Of a stretch of DNA of 64,000 nucleotides, positions 43,621-53,104 are shown one piece after another (the stretch's first letter is position 1; every line of letters begins with the position of its first letter). Source of the stretch: Pseudomonas haemolytica (GTDB lineage: Bacteria > Pseudomonadota > Gammaproteobacteria > Pseudomonadales > Pseudomonadaceae); contig NZ_VOIW01000005.1 in the NCBI RefSeq assembly GCF_009659625.1, positions 62,001 through 126,000 of the forward strand, read 5' to 3'. Made by a program: the position numbers and the translations under genes. Below the pieces are notes generated by a model that saw only the letters and a list, made by a program, of their open reading frames with translations, did not search any database and had not been told where the DNA came from.

Positions 43621-44394
43621 TTACTGGGCCAACCAACCACCATCGATATTCCACGCCGCACCACGCACCTGGGCACCAGCCTCGCTGCACAAAAACAGCA
43701 CCAGCTCACCCAACTGTGACGGCGTCACAAACTCCAGTGACGGCTGTTTCTCCGCCAGCAAATCCTGTTGCGCCTGCTGCGGGTCGACCCCAGCAGCCAC
43801 GCGATCATCGATCTGCTTCTGCACCAATGGCGTCAGCACCCAGCCCGGGCAGATGGCGTTGCAGGTCACGTTGCTGGTGGCGGTTTCCAGGCCCACTACT
43901 TTGGTCAGGCCGATCACCCCATGCTTGGCCGCCACATACGCGGCTTTGCCGACTGAACCGACCTGGCCATGCACCGAGGCGATATTGACGATACGCCCCC
44001 AGCCCTTGGCCTTCATGCCCGGCAAGCTCAGGCGTGTGCTGTGGAACACCGAGGACAGGTTGATAGCGATGATCGAATCCCAGCGTTCCACCGGGAAATC
44101 CTCCACCGCGGCCACATGCTGGATGCCGGCGTTGTTGACCAGAATGTCCACGCCACCGAATTCGCGCTCGGCGTAGGCGAGCATGTCGGCGATCTGCGCT
44201 GGGTCGCTGACGTCTGCCGGATGGTGCCCGACCTTGCCGCCAAATGCCTGCACCTGGGCGATCACCGCGCTGGCGTCGCCAAAGCCGTTGAGGATCAGGT
44301 TGGCGCCGGCCTTGGCCAGGCTCAGCGCTATACCCAGGCCGATGCCGCTGGTGGAGCCGGTGACCAGGGCGGTCTTGCCATTCAAAGTCGTCAT
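43621..44394 (-). CDS. bdhA: D-3-hydroxybutyrate dehydrogenase
   Basis: A 257-residue SDR enzyme that oxidises 3-hydroxybutyrate to acetoacetate with NAD. TGSTSGIGLGIALSLA is the cofactor loop, NNAGIQHVAAVEDFP is characteristic of this enzyme, the catalytic Ser is in NIASVHGQVGS and the Tyr/Lys in YVAAKHGVIGL. Substrate-pocket residues follow in CPGWVLTPLV. GAGG precedes the ATG at 44394; the upstream in-frame start at 44409 lies inside the end of the permease gene and is rejected. It follows the permease by 7 bases. Confidence 0.94.
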   Translation of the reverse strand: MTTLNGKTALVTGSTSGIGLGIALSLAKAGANLILNGFGDASAVIAQVQAFGGKVGHHPADVSDPAQIADMLAYAEREFGGVDILVNNAGIQHVAAVEDFPVERWDSIIAINLSSVFHSTRLSLPGMKAKGWGRIVNIASVHGQVGSVGKAAYVAAKHGVIGLTKVVGLETATSNVTCNAICPGWVLTPLVQKQIDDRVAAGVDPQQAQQDLLAEKQPSLEFVTPSQLGELVLFLCSEAGAQVRGAAWNIDGGWLAQ

Positions 44395-44401
44395 GAAAAC
44401 C

Positions 44402-45793
44402 TCACACAATGCCGGTGGCGTAGAAAGTACCGATCACCACGAACACCGCGAGGGTCTTGATGATCGTGATGCCGAAAATGTCCTTGTAGGCTTCGCGGTG
44501 GGTCAGCCCGGTGACCGCCAGCAGCGTGATCACCGCGCCGTTGTGGGGCAGGGTGTCCATGCCGCCGCTGGCCATGGCCGCGACTCGGTGCAGCACTTCA
44601 AGGGGGATATTGGCCGCGTGGGCCGCTGAAATAAAGCTTTCGGACATCGCCGCCAGGGCGATGCTCATGCCGCCGGAGGCCGAACCTGTGATACCGGCGA
44701 GCAGGGTCACGGTAATCGCTTCGTTGACCAGCGGGTTGGGGATGCCCTTGAGCCAGTCCGCCAGCACCAGAAAGCCCGGCAACGAGGCTATCACCGCGCC
44801 AAAGCCGTATTCCGATGCGGTGTTCATGGCCGCGAGCAATGCACCGCTCACCGCGCTTTTACTGCCTTCGGCCAGCTTGCTTTTGATCGCCGAGAAGCCG
44901 AACACCAACACCACGATAATCCCCACCAGCAGCGCCGCCTGCACCGCCCAGATCGCGGTGAGCTTGGCGATTTCGGTGGTCACTGGCGCGCTCATGCCTG
45001 GCAGGCTGAGGCTGTGGGTCTTGCCGTACCACTGCGGGATCCAGTGGGTGAACAGCAGGTTCATCACCCCCACCAGGATCAGCGGCGACAGCGCGACCCA
45101 AGGGTTGGGCAAGGTCAGGTTCTCGGCGGTTTCCGGCTCATTGCGCAGCTCGGTGCCATAGCCTTCACCGGCACGCTGGGCCTTGTTGCGCTGGCGCGCC
45201 AGGTAGAGCATGCCGGCGCAGAATACGAAGATCGTACCGATCAGCCCCAGCCACGGTGCGGCCCAGGCGGTGGTGTTGAAGAAGGTGCTGGGGATGATGT
45301 TCTGGATCTGCGGGGTGCCGGGCAGGGCGTCCATGGTGAACGAAAACGCACCGAGGGCGATGGTGGCCGGGATCAGGCGCTTGGGGATATTGCTCTGGCG
45401 GAACATCTCCGCCGCGAACGGGTACACCGCAAACACCACGACGAACAGGGATACGCCGCCGTAGGTGAGCAGGGCGCAGACCAACACGATGACCAGCATC
45501 GCCTGGCGGGTGCCGAGCAAGCGGATCGCAGCGGCGACGATAGAGCGTGAGAAACCCGACAACTCGATCAGCTTGCCGAACACCGCACCGAGCAGGAACA
45601 CCGGGAAATACAGCTTGATAAAGCCGACCATTTTTTCCATGAACACCCCGGTAAAGGCAGGGGCGACGGCGGAGGGGTCGGTGAGCAGCACCGCGCCGAG
45701 GGCGGCAATGGGGGCAAACAGGATAACGCTATAGCCACGGTACGCAGCCAGCATCAGCAGCGCGAGCGCAGCCAGGGCAATGATCACACTCAT
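44402..45793 (-). CDS. GntP-family permease, predicted 3-hydroxybutyrate transporter
   Basis: A 463-residue inner-membrane transporter with about 12 helices. GntP-family segments include YGGVSLFVVVFAVYPFAAEMFRQ, FTMDALPGTPQIQNIIPSTFF and TGSASGGMSIALAAMSESF. The order permease-bdhA with an HbcR-like regulator matches the 3-hydroxybutyrate locus of Pseudomonas aeruginosa. Upstream are a sigma-54 promoter and overlapping Crc-type motifs. GATGGAG precedes the ATG. It brings in 3-hydroxybutyrate by ion symport. Confidence 0.9.
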   Translation of the reverse strand: MSVIIALAALALLMLAAYRGYSVILFAPIAALGAVLLTDPSAVAPAFTGVFMEKMVGFIKLYFPVFLLGAVFGKLIELSGFSRSIVAAAIRLLGTRQAMLVIVLVCALLTYGGVSLFVVVFAVYPFAAEMFRQSNIPKRLIPATIALGAFSFTMDALPGTPQIQNIIPSTFFNTTAWAAPWLGLIGTIFVFCAGMLYLARQRNKAQRAGEGYGTELRNEPETAENLTLPNPWVALSPLILVGVMNLLFTHWIPQWYGKTHSLSLPGMSAPVTTEIAKLTAIWAVQAALLVGIIVVLVFGFSAIKSKLAEGSKSAVSGALLAAMNTASEYGFGAVIASLPGFLVLADWLKGIPNPLVNEAITVTLLAGITGSASGGMSIALAAMSESFISAAHAANIPLEVLHRVAAMASGGMDTLPHNGAVITLLAVTGLTHREAYKDIFGITIIKTLAVFVVIGTFYATGIV

Positions 45794-45810
45794 GGTGTGT
45801 CTCCATCGGA

Positions 45811-45821
45811 TTGTTATTTTT
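45811..45821 (-). promoter_or_regulatory. Overlapping Hfq/Crc target motifs in the permease leader
   Basis: On the minus strand AAAAATAACAA contains two overlapping AAnAAnAA matches, 18 bases from the start codon and just upstream of the GGAG site. It would lie inside the ~45-base leader predicted from the sigma-54 promoter. This is the best Crc-type site in the window. Confidence 0.6.
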
Positions 45822-45848
45822 GTGGGGTGAAGCGGTGGGAAGGGCTAT

Positions 45849-45864
45849 AGCCAGATGTGTGCCA
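45849..45864 (-). promoter_or_regulatory. Sigma-54 (-24/-12) promoter of the 3-hydroxybutyrate operon
   Basis: The minus strand reads TGGCACACATCTGGCT, with the GG and GC elements at correct spacing and a full TGGCAC. The predicted start is near 45838. It fits control by the sigma-54 activator encoded just upstream (46076-47479). Confidence 0.7.
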
Positions 45865-45903
45865 TGTTTTTAACTGATTGAAAAACAACAATATTTTCAG
45901 GGG

Positions 45904-45922
45904 TTTCAACAGCGCTTTGAAA
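45904..45922. promoter_or_regulatory. Inverted repeat, candidate activator site
   Basis: TTTCAA-N7-TTGAAA lies about 40 bases upstream of the -24 element, between promoter and REPIN. It is a reasonable candidate for HbcR-like activator binding, although classical enhancers are often further away. Confidence 0.4.
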
Positions 45923-45953
45923 TATTATCTCTACTTTGAGACAAACAAATACC

Positions 45954-46047
45954 AAATGTGGGAGGGGGCTTGCTCCCGATAGCAGTGGGTCAGGTACAGA
46001 TGCTCAGCCTGACACTCTGCTATCGGGAGCAAGCCCCCTCCCACATT
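45954..46047. repeat. REPIN
   Basis: AATGTGGGAGGGGGCTTGCT and the matching right arm GCAAGCCCCCTCCCACATT flank a variable centre. It separates the activator gene from the operon it probably controls. Confidence 0.94.
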
Positions 46048-46075
46048 GGATTGTCTTTATATTGAGAGTTAAGTC

Positions 46076-47479
46076 TTAATTTTGAGATTGGGTGAGGCCC
46101 AACGTTACCATCTTCTTGTACAACGTCGACCGCCCCAGCCCCAATCGCCTGGCCGCTTCCACCACATTCCCCGCGCACGCCTGCAACGCCGCGCCAATCA
46201 CCTGCCGATCAAACCGCTCCCGCGCCGCCGCGAACGTTTCACCCTCGACCGCCGCCACCGCGCCTCGTTGCACCGGACTGAAAGTGCCAATCGCCGCGCG
46301 GATCTCACTGGCATTCAACACCAGGTCATCACTCAACAACGCCGCCCGCTCCAGCACATTGCGCAACTCGCGGATATTCCCCGGCCACGCATGCTGGGCC
46401 AACAACGCCAGGGCATCGCGGTCGAGTTCATGCTGGCTGCGCAGCTCTTCGAGAATCGCCTCGCTCAACGCCGGAATATCTTCCAGGCGCTCGCGCAACG
46501 GCGGCACCTGAATCGGCAGCACATTCAGCCGGTAATACAAATCCGCACGAAACTCGCCACGCTTGATCGCCGCTTCCAGGTCCATGGAGGTGGCTGCAAT
46601 CACCCGCACATCGCTGTGCAGCATCTCGTTGGAACCCACTGGTTCGAATTCCTTTTCCTGCAACACCCGCAGCAGTTTGCTTTGCAGCGGCAGCGGCATG
46701 TCGCCGATTTCGTCGAGAAACAGCGTGCCGCCCTGGGCAATCTGGAACTTGCCGGGGCGGCCCTTGCGGTCGGCGCCGGTAAACGCGCCGGGTGCGGTGC
46801 CGAAGAACTCGGCTTCGAGCAGGTCATGGGGAATCGCCGCGCTGTTGATGCTCACGAAGGCTTTGTGCGCCCGCGGTGACGCGCCGTGGATGGCCTGGGC
46901 GAGCAGTTCCTTGCCGGTGCCGGTTTCTCCCAGCAGCAACACCGGCGACTCGGCGCTCGCACTGCGCCGCGCCCGGCGCTTCACCTCAAGGCTGGCGGCG
47001 CTGGTGCCGATAAAGTGCGCGAAGTTGTATTTGCTTTGCCGCGAACGCAGCAGCGAGCGCGTCGAGGCCAGCTCTTGCTGCATGCTCAGGTAACGCTCGA
47101 TCAGCGGCGACAGGTTGCGCAGCTCATCGAACAACGCAAACCCAATCGCGCCGATGACCGCCCCGGCATCGTCGTGGATCGGCAGGCGCATCACCACCAG
47201 CGGGCCTTTGGGGGTGTCCTGGATATCCAGCAGGATCGGCTGGTCGTTGCGCACCACCTGTCGCAGCAGGCTGTTGGAGATCACCTGCTCGCAGGGCTGG
47301 CCGATGGCTTCATCGGCACGCTTGAGACCGAAGCGCTTGGCGTAACGCTCGTTCATCCAGACGATATTCGCGTCGCGGTCGACAATAACCGTGCCTTCGC
47401 TGGACTGCTCGATGATCTCGAACAACGACTGGATGGCCAGGCCGCGAACGTGTGGGTAGTCCTTGAGGCTCGTGCTCAT
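46076..47479 (-). CDS. Sigma-54-dependent activator, HbcR-like
   Basis: A 467-residue enhancer-binding protein. An N-terminal PAS domain (~15-130, QSSEGTVIVDRDANIVWMNERYAKRFG) precedes the AAA+ domain with Walker A LGETGTGKELLAQ, the sigma-54 contact loop GAFTGA, Walker B TLFLDEIGDM and R-finger region FRADLYYRLNVLP. A C-terminal Fis-type helix-turn-helix follows (NVVEAARRLGLGRSTLYKKM). Its place next to permease-bdhA mirrors HbcR, which activates 3-hydroxybutyrate catabolism in P. aeruginosa. The PAS domain may sense a pathway compound. It probably acts on the -24/-12 promoter at 45849. Confidence 0.9.
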   Translation of the reverse strand: MSTSLKDYPHVRGLAIQSLFEIIEQSSEGTVIVDRDANIVWMNERYAKRFGLKRADEAIGQPCEQVISNSLLRQVVRNDQPILLDIQDTPKGPLVVMRLPIHDDAGAVIGAIGFALFDELRNLSPLIERYLSMQQELASTRSLLRSRQSKYNFAHFIGTSAASLEVKRRARRSASAESPVLLLGETGTGKELLAQAIHGASPRAHKAFVSINSAAIPHDLLEAEFFGTAPGAFTGADRKGRPGKFQIAQGGTLFLDEIGDMPLPLQSKLLRVLQEKEFEPVGSNEMLHSDVRVIAATSMDLEAAIKRGEFRADLYYRLNVLPIQVPPLRERLEDIPALSEAILEELRSQHELDRDALALLAQHAWPGNIRELRNVLERAALLSDDLVLNASEIRAAIGTFSPVQRGAVAAVEGETFAAARERFDRQVIGAALQACAGNVVEAARRLGLGRSTLYKKMVTLGLTQSQN

Positions 47480-47501
47480 GGAGGCAGAATCCTGTTAATG
47501 A

Positions 47502-49073
47502 TCACAAGGGAATATGCGCCGCTGCCAGCAGTTCCTTGGTGTAGGGGTGCTGTGGTGCCTCGAAAACGTCATGGCTGGCGCCGCGCTCCACCACCTTGCC
47601 ATCCTTGACCACGATCATGTCATGGGCCATGGCGCGGACCACCGCCAGGTCATGGCTGATAAACAGGTAGGTCAGGGCATATTTGTCCTGCAGTTCACGC
47701 AGCAGCGCCACCACTTGTTTCTGCACCGTACGGTCCAGGGCTGAGGTGGGCTCGTCGAGCAGCATCAGCGCCGGCTTGAGCACCAGCGCGCGGGCGATGG
47801 CGATGCGTTGGCGCTGGCCGCCGGAAAATTCATGGGGGTAGCGATGCCGGCTGGCGGGGTCGAGGCCCACGTCCTTGAGCACCTGGATCACTTGCGCATC
47901 GCGCTCGGCCAGGCTGCAGGGCGCGTGCACCTCCAGGCCCTCGCTGATGATTTGCTGCACCGACATGCGCGGGCTGAGGCTGCCATAGGGGTCTTGGAAC
48001 ACCACCTGCATCTGCTTGCGCCATGGGCGCATCTGCTTTGGATTCAGCGGGTCGAGCGCCTCACCCTGGAAACGGATGCTGCCGGTGGAGTCGAGCAAGC
48101 GCAGGATCGCCTGGCCCAGGGTGGACTTGCCCGAGCCGGACTCGCCGACAATCCCCAAGGTCTTGCCGCGCTGCACACTGAGGCTGATGCCATCGACAGC
48201 ATGCAGATAGGTCTTGCGCCGAAACAACCCGCCACTGAGGGGGAATTTCACACTGAGGTCATCCACCTGCAACACCGTCTCGCGCTCATCGCCGCACAGC
48301 ACATCGCCCGTGGGCTCGGCGTCCAGCAGCAGGCGGCTGTAAGGGTGCTGCGGGGCCGTGAACAAGGTCTGGCAGTCGGCTTGCTCGACGATTTCCCCGG
48401 CGCGCATCACGCATACCCGCTGGGCAATGCTGCGCACCAGGTTGAGGTCATGGCTGATCAGCAACAGCGACATGCCCAGGCGTTGTTGCAAGGACTTGAG
48501 CAGCAGCAGGATCTTGCGCTGCACGGTCACGTCCAGCGCCGTGGTGGGTTCGTCGGCAATCAGCAGTTCCGGCTCGCAGGCCAGGGCCATGGCGATCATC
48601 ACCCGCTGGCGCTGGCCACCGGAGAGTTGGTGCGGATAGGCCTTGAGCCGCTCCTGGGGTTTCTGGATGCCCACCAGCTCGAGCAATTCCAGGATGCGCG
48701 CCTGCGCCGCCTTGCCACCCATGCCCTTGTGCAGCAGCAGCGTTTCGCCGATCTGTTTTTCAATGCTGTGCAACGGATTCAGGGAGGTCATCGGCTCCTG
48801 GAAAATCATCGCAATGCGGTTGCCGCGCAACTTTTGCAGAGTGGCCGGTGCTGCGCCAAGCAACTGCTGGCCGCGATACGTGATGGAACCGGTGGTTTCA
48901 GTACCGGCTTCGGGCAGCAGTTGCAGGATCGAATGAGCCGTCACCGACTTGCCCGAGCCCGACTCACCCACCAGCGCCAGGCACTCGCCGGGGCGCACGT
49001 CCAGGCTCAGGTTGCGCACCACGGTCTGGCCGCTGAACGCGACGCTCAGGTCGCGGATTTCGATCAGGTTCAT
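47502..49073 (-). CDS. yejF: Peptide ABC transporter ATPase YejF (two ABC domains)
   Basis: A 523-residue fused ATPase. Domain 1 has GESGSGKSVTAHSIL, LSGGQRQRVMIAMAL and LLIADEPTTALD. Domain 2 has GESGSGKSTLGQAIL, FSGGQRQRIAIARALV and LMLLDEPTSALD. This is the DppD-DppF-like fusion of the YejABEF system, which imports oligopeptides and, in enterobacteria, microcin C. The ATG at 49073 is chosen; a TTG six bases upstream is possible. It is the last gene of the yejABEF operon, 10 bases after yejE. Cytoplasmic face of the inner membrane. Confidence 0.93.
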   Translation of the reverse strand: MNLIEIRDLSVAFSGQTVVRNLSLDVRPGECLALVGESGSGKSVTAHSILQLLPEAGTETTGSITYRGQQLLGAAPATLQKLRGNRIAMIFQEPMTSLNPLHSIEKQIGETLLLHKGMGGKAAQARILELLELVGIQKPQERLKAYPHQLSGGQRQRVMIAMALACEPELLIADEPTTALDVTVQRKILLLLKSLQQRLGMSLLLISHDLNLVRSIAQRVCVMRAGEIVEQADCQTLFTAPQHPYSRLLLDAEPTGDVLCGDERETVLQVDDLSVKFPLSGGLFRRKTYLHAVDGISLSVQRGKTLGIVGESGSGKSTLGQAILRLLDSTGSIRFQGEALDPLNPKQMRPWRKQMQVVFQDPYGSLSPRMSVQQIISEGLEVHAPCSLAERDAQVIQVLKDVGLDPASRHRYPHEFSGGQRQRIAIARALVLKPALMLLDEPTSALDRTVQKQVVALLRELQDKYALTYLFISHDLAVVRAMAHDMIVVKDGKVVERGASHDVFEAPQHPYTKELLAAAHIPL

Positions 49074-49083
49074 AGGCAATTAC

Positions 49084-50106
49084 TCATGAGCGAGGGTCGA
49101 AGGCGTCACGCAACGCCTCGCCGATAAACACCAGCAACGACAAAATCAGCGCCAAGGTGAAAAACGCGGTCAGGCCCAGCCAGGGCGCTTGCAGGTTCTG
49201 CTTGCCCTGGCCGATCAACTCGCCCAGGGATGCACTGCCGGCAGGCATGCCGAAGCCGAGGAAGTCCAGGGCGCTCAAGGTGGAAATCGCCCCGGTCAAA
49301 ATGAACGGCAAATAGCTCAGGGTCGCGGTCATGGCGTTGGGCAGGATATGCCGGCGAATGATCTTGCCGTCGCCCAAACCCAGAGCGCGTGCAGCCTTGA
49401 CGTATTCCAGGTTGCGCCCACGCAGGAACTCGGCGCGCACCACGTCCACCAGGGCGAGCCAGGAAAACAGCGCCATGATCCCCAGCAACCACCAGAAATT
49501 CGGTTCGACAAACCCCGACAGAATAATCAGCAGGTACAGCACCGGCAGCCCGGACCACACCTCCAGAATGCGCTGCCCGAGCAAATCCACCCAGCCGCCG
49601 TAGTAGCCCTGCAACGCCCCGGCGGTAATACCGATGGCGGCGCTGATGGCGGTCAAGGCCAGGGCAAACAGGATCGACACCCGTGCGCCGAAGATCACGC
49701 GCGCCAACACATCGCGGGACTGGTCATCGGTGCCCAGCCAGTTCACCGCCGACGGCGGGCTCGGGGCCGGGCGGGTCAGCTCGTAGTTGGGGGTGTCGTC
49801 GCTGAACGGAATCGGTGGGAACAGCATCCAGCCGCCATCCTGCTTGATCAGCTTTTGCACGTAGTCACTGCGGTAGTCGGCCTGGAATGGCAACTGCCCG
49901 CCGAACTGCTGTTCGGTGTAGCGCTTGAACACCGGGAAATACAGCTCGTTCTTGAAGCTGAGCACCAGGGGTTTGTCATTGGCGATCAACTCGCCGCCCA
50001 GGGTCAGGATGAACAGGCCGATAAACAACCACAGCGACCACCAGCCGCGACGGTTTTTCTTGAACCGTTCGAAACGCCGGCGGGCCACGGGAGACAGGTT
50101 AAGCAT
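49084..50106 (-). CDS. yejE: Peptide ABC transporter permease YejE
   Basis: A 340-residue DppC-type permease. A basic N-terminus (RRRFERFKKNRRGWWSLWLF) leads into the first helix, followed by a long periplasmic segment (~50-130) typical of YejE. About five further helices include the permease core LALTAISAAIGITAGALQGYYGG and the EAA-like loop YVKAARALGLGDGKIIRRHIL. The start and the yejB stop share one base (TGATG), so the genes are coupled. Confidence 0.93.
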   Translation of the reverse strand: MLNLSPVARRRFERFKKNRRGWWSLWLFIGLFILTLGGELIANDKPLVLSFKNELYFPVFKRYTEQQFGGQLPFQADYRSDYVQKLIKQDGGWMLFPPIPFSDDTPNYELTRPAPSPPSAVNWLGTDDQSRDVLARVIFGARVSILFALALTAISAAIGITAGALQGYYGGWVDLLGQRILEVWSGLPVLYLLIILSGFVEPNFWWLLGIMALFSWLALVDVVRAEFLRGRNLEYVKAARALGLGDGKIIRRHILPNAMTATLSYLPFILTGAISTLSALDFLGFGMPAGSASLGELIGQGKQNLQAPWLGLTAFFTLALILSLLVFIGEALRDAFDPRS

Positions 50107-51167
50107 CAGGCGTTCCTCGCGGCGAAGTCGATACGCGGGTCCACCAGGGTGTAGCAGAGGTCACCGATGAGTTTTATCAAGAGGCCGAACAACGTGAATA
50201 TAAACAGCGAACCGAACACCACTGGGTAGTCGCGGGACACGGCTGCCTCGTAGCTCATGCGCCCCAGGCCATCGAGGGAGAAAATCACCTCGATCAGCAG
50301 CGAGCCGGCAAAGAACACGCTGATAAATGCCTGGGGAATGCCTGAGATCACCAGCAACATGGCGTTGCGGAACACGTGCCCGTAGAGCACCCGGCGTTCA
50401 CTCAAGCCCTTGGCGCGGGCGGTGACCACATACTGGCGCGTGATTTCATTGAGGAACGAGTTTTTGGTGAGGATAGTCAAGGTAGCGAAGCCGCCAATTA
50501 CCAACGCCGTCACCGGCAGTACCAGGTGCCAGAAGTAGTCGGCGATCTTGCCCACGGTGCTCAGTTCGGCAAAGTTTTCCGAGACCAGCCCGCGTACCGG
50601 GAACCAGTTCAGCGAGGTGCCACCGGCGAACACCACGATCAGGAACATCGCAAACAGAAACGCCGGCATCGCATAACCGATCACGATGGCCGTGCTGCTC
50701 CACATATCAAAGCTGCTGCCATGGCGCACGGCCTTGCGTATGCCCAACGGGATCGACACCAGGTAGGTGATCAACGTGGCCCACAGGCCAAGGGAAATCG
50801 TGACCGGCATCTTTTCCAGGATCAGCTCGGTCACCGTTGCGCCGCGAAAGAAGCTGTTGCCGAAGTCCAGTTGGGCGTAGTTCTTGAGCATCAGCCACAG
50901 GCGTTCCGGCGCGGATTTGTCGAAGCCGTATTGTTTTTCGATGTCCTTGATCAGCTTAGGGTCCAGGCCGCGGCTGGCCCGCGAGCCGCTGCTGATGCCT
51001 TCGCCGGAAGAGCCACCGACCGCGCCACCGCCAATACCCTGCAGATGGGCGATGGCCTGTTCCACCGGCCCGCCGGGCGCGGCTTGCACGATCACGAAGT
51101 TCACCAACAGGATGATCACCAGCGTCGGGATGATCAGCAGCAGGCGCCGTACGATATAGGCAAACAT
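50106..51167 (-). CDS. yejB: Peptide ABC transporter permease YejB
   Basis: A 353-residue DppB-type permease. The first helix is YIVRRLLLIIPTLVIILLVNFVIVQ. A Gly/Ser-rich periplasmic insert (GGGAVGGSSGEGISSGSRAS) is followed by the permease domain with FVTSIPLGIRKA-like and EITRQYVVTARAKGLSERRVLYGHVFRNA segments. The ATG at 51167 shares one base with the yejA stop (TGATG); the TTG at 51170 is rejected. It pairs with YejE. Confidence 0.93.
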   Translation of the reverse strand: MFAYIVRRLLLIIPTLVIILLVNFVIVQAAPGGPVEQAIAHLQGIGGGAVGGSSGEGISSGSRASRGLDPKLIKDIEKQYGFDKSAPERLWLMLKNYAQLDFGNSFFRGATVTELILEKMPVTISLGLWATLITYLVSIPLGIRKAVRHGSSFDMWSSTAIVIGYAMPAFLFAMFLIVVFAGGTSLNWFPVRGLVSENFAELSTVGKIADYFWHLVLPVTALVIGGFATLTILTKNSFLNEITRQYVVTARAKGLSERRVLYGHVFRNAMLLVISGIPQAFISVFFAGSLLIEVIFSLDGLGRMSYEAAVSRDYPVVFGSLFIFTLFGLLIKLIGDLCYTLVDPRIDFAARNA

Positions 51168-53026
51168 CAACGGGCTCCTCCGCGTTTTTTCAGCTCGGCC
51201 TGCATTTGCTCGCTAGTCAGCGGCGTGGGGCTGACTTCCCACCAGGTTTCCAGGGCTTCGTCGTTCTTCGCCTCGATGGCCGGGCGGCCGAAACGGTTCC
51301 ACCACGCGGCGGAGGTCCCTGGCGGGTAATAGTTGGGGATCCACAGGTAATTCCATTGCAGCACCCGGTCCAGGGCATGGGCGTAGGTGAGCATCTGCGC
51401 CTGGGTGTCGGCCTTGACCAGGCCGTGGATCAGCGTGTCGACGGCCGGATCCTTGAGCACAATGTAGTTGTTGGCGCCCGAATCGGACGCCGCGGCAGAA
51501 CCGAAGTAGTTGTACAGCTCCATGCCCGGCGAGGTGGTGACCGGGAAACCGGTGACGATCATGTCGTAGTCCCGGGCCATCAGGCGGTTCACGTACTGCG
51601 AGGAGTCGATGCGGCGGATATTGAGGGTGATGCCGATCTGCGCCAGGTTGCGCTTGTACGGCAGCAGCAGGCGCTCAAGGCCGTTCTGGACATTGAGAAA
51701 AGTGAACTCCAGCGGCTCGCCTTGAGCGTTGACGAGTTTGTCGCCAAGCGGTTTCCAGCCGGCGTCTTCCAGCAGGGCCAGGGCTTGCAACTGTTTATCG
51801 CGGATCATCCCGCTGCCGTCGGTGACCGGGGCCTTGAACACCTGGGTAAACACCTCGTCGGGGATCTGCCCGCGCAACGGTTCGAGGATCGCCAGCTCTT
51901 CTGGGGTCGGCAATTGGCTAGCCGCCAGGGGGCTATTGGAAAAGTAGCTCTGTTGGCGGATATACAGGTTGCGCATCATCTGCCGGTTGGCCCATTCGAA
52001 ATCCCACAGCATCGCCAGGGCCTGGCGCACACGGCGATCCTTGAAGATCGGTTTCTGCACGTTGAACACATAGCCCTGGGCCGGTTGCGGCATCTCCTTG
52101 GCCAGGTGCGCGCGTTGCAGGCGGCCATCGTCCAGCGCCGGGCCGTTGTAGCCGATGGAGTAACCGGTGGCGGAAAACTCACGGTTGAAGTCATAGGCGC
52201 CACCGCGCAGTACCTGGCGCGCCACTTCGGTGTCGCCGAAGTATTCCAGGCTCAGGTGATCGAAGTTGTACAGGCCACGGCTGACCGGCAAGTCCTTGCC
52301 CCACCAATCGGGGTCGCGGGTAAAGGTAATGGTGCTGCCGGAGTCGATCTTGCTGACCTTGTACGGGCCACTGCCCAGTGGTGCTTCGTAGCCGCCGCCA
52401 TTGGCAAAGTCGCGGCTCTTCCACCAGTGCTCGGGGAACACCGGCAACGTGGCGATATCCAGGGGCAGGGTACGGTTTTCGTTGCTGGAAAAATCGAAGC
52501 GTACCTGGCGTTCGCCTTCGACTTCGACGTGCTTGACGTCGGCAAATAACGTACGAAAACGCAGGCTGCCTTGGGTCATCAGCAGATCAAAGCTGTAGCG
52601 TACATCTTCGGCGGTAATGGGGGTGCCGTCGGCGAAACGCGCCTTGGGGTTCAGGTAGAAGCGCAGCGACAGGCCGTCGTCGGCGCGTTCCATCTTTTCT
52701 GCCACCAGGCCGTAGACGGTGTAGGGCTCATCCAGCGAGCGCAGCGCCAGGGGCGCATAGACCCAACCGTCGACCTGGGACACGCCGATGCCTTTGTCGA
52801 TATACGGCAGCACATGGTCGAACCGCCCGACCTCCAGCGCCGAGCGCCGCAGGCTGCCGCCCTTGGGGGCATTGGGGTTGGCATAGTCGAAATGACTGAA
52901 ACCGGCGGAGTACTTGGCCGGCTCGCCGTAGACCGTCAGGTAGGTTTGCGGGGCGGCGATCACCGCAGTGCTGGCCAAGAGCAGGGCCAGGGTAGAAGAG
53001 AGCAGAGATGAAAAAGCCAATCGCAT
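51167..53026 (-). CDS. yejA: Periplasmic peptide-binding protein YejA
   Basis: A 619-residue extracellular solute-binding protein of family 5. The signal peptide is MRLAFSSLLSSTLALLLAS with cleavage after VIAA. Family marks are NPNAPKGGSLRRSALEVGRFDHVLPYIDKG, RADDGLSLRFYLNPKARFADGTPITAEDV and RVRQALAMLWDFEW. The ATG at 53026 with AAGG upstream is chosen; the open frame 5' of it has no leader features. It is the first gene of yejABEF; the yejBE genes overlap by single bases and yejF follows closely. It delivers oligopeptides to YejBE. Confidence 0.94.
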   Translation of the reverse strand: MRLAFSSLLSSTLALLLASTAVIAAPQTYLTVYGEPAKYSAGFSHFDYANPNAPKGGSLRRSALEVGRFDHVLPYIDKGIGVSQVDGWVYAPLALRSLDEPYTVYGLVAEKMERADDGLSLRFYLNPKARFADGTPITAEDVRYSFDLLMTQGSLRFRTLFADVKHVEVEGERQVRFDFSSNENRTLPLDIATLPVFPEHWWKSRDFANGGGYEAPLGSGPYKVSKIDSGSTITFTRDPDWWGKDLPVSRGLYNFDHLSLEYFGDTEVARQVLRGGAYDFNREFSATGYSIGYNGPALDDGRLQRAHLAKEMPQPAQGYVFNVQKPIFKDRRVRQALAMLWDFEWANRQMMRNLYIRQQSYFSNSPLAASQLPTPEELAILEPLRGQIPDEVFTQVFKAPVTDGSGMIRDKQLQALALLEDAGWKPLGDKLVNAQGEPLEFTFLNVQNGLERLLLPYKRNLAQIGITLNIRRIDSSQYVNRLMARDYDMIVTGFPVTTSPGMELYNYFGSAAASDSGANNYIVLKDPAVDTLIHGLVKADTQAQMLTYAHALDRVLQWNYLWIPNYYPPGTSAAWWNRFGRPAIEAKNDEALETWWEVSPTPLTSEQMQAELKKRGGAR

Positions 53027-53104
53027 TATCAGCCTTGAACGCCGGGTAAAGAAGAATAAGGATTTGTACGCTAACGGCCTGGGCATCGCCAGCCGTCAGA
53101 TGCA

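Noticed and set aside
43452..43709. N-terminal extension of the acetoacetate-CoA ligase frame
   Set aside because: The extra codons translate REPIN sequence and the tail of the gap; the ATG at 43451 gives the family start and length.
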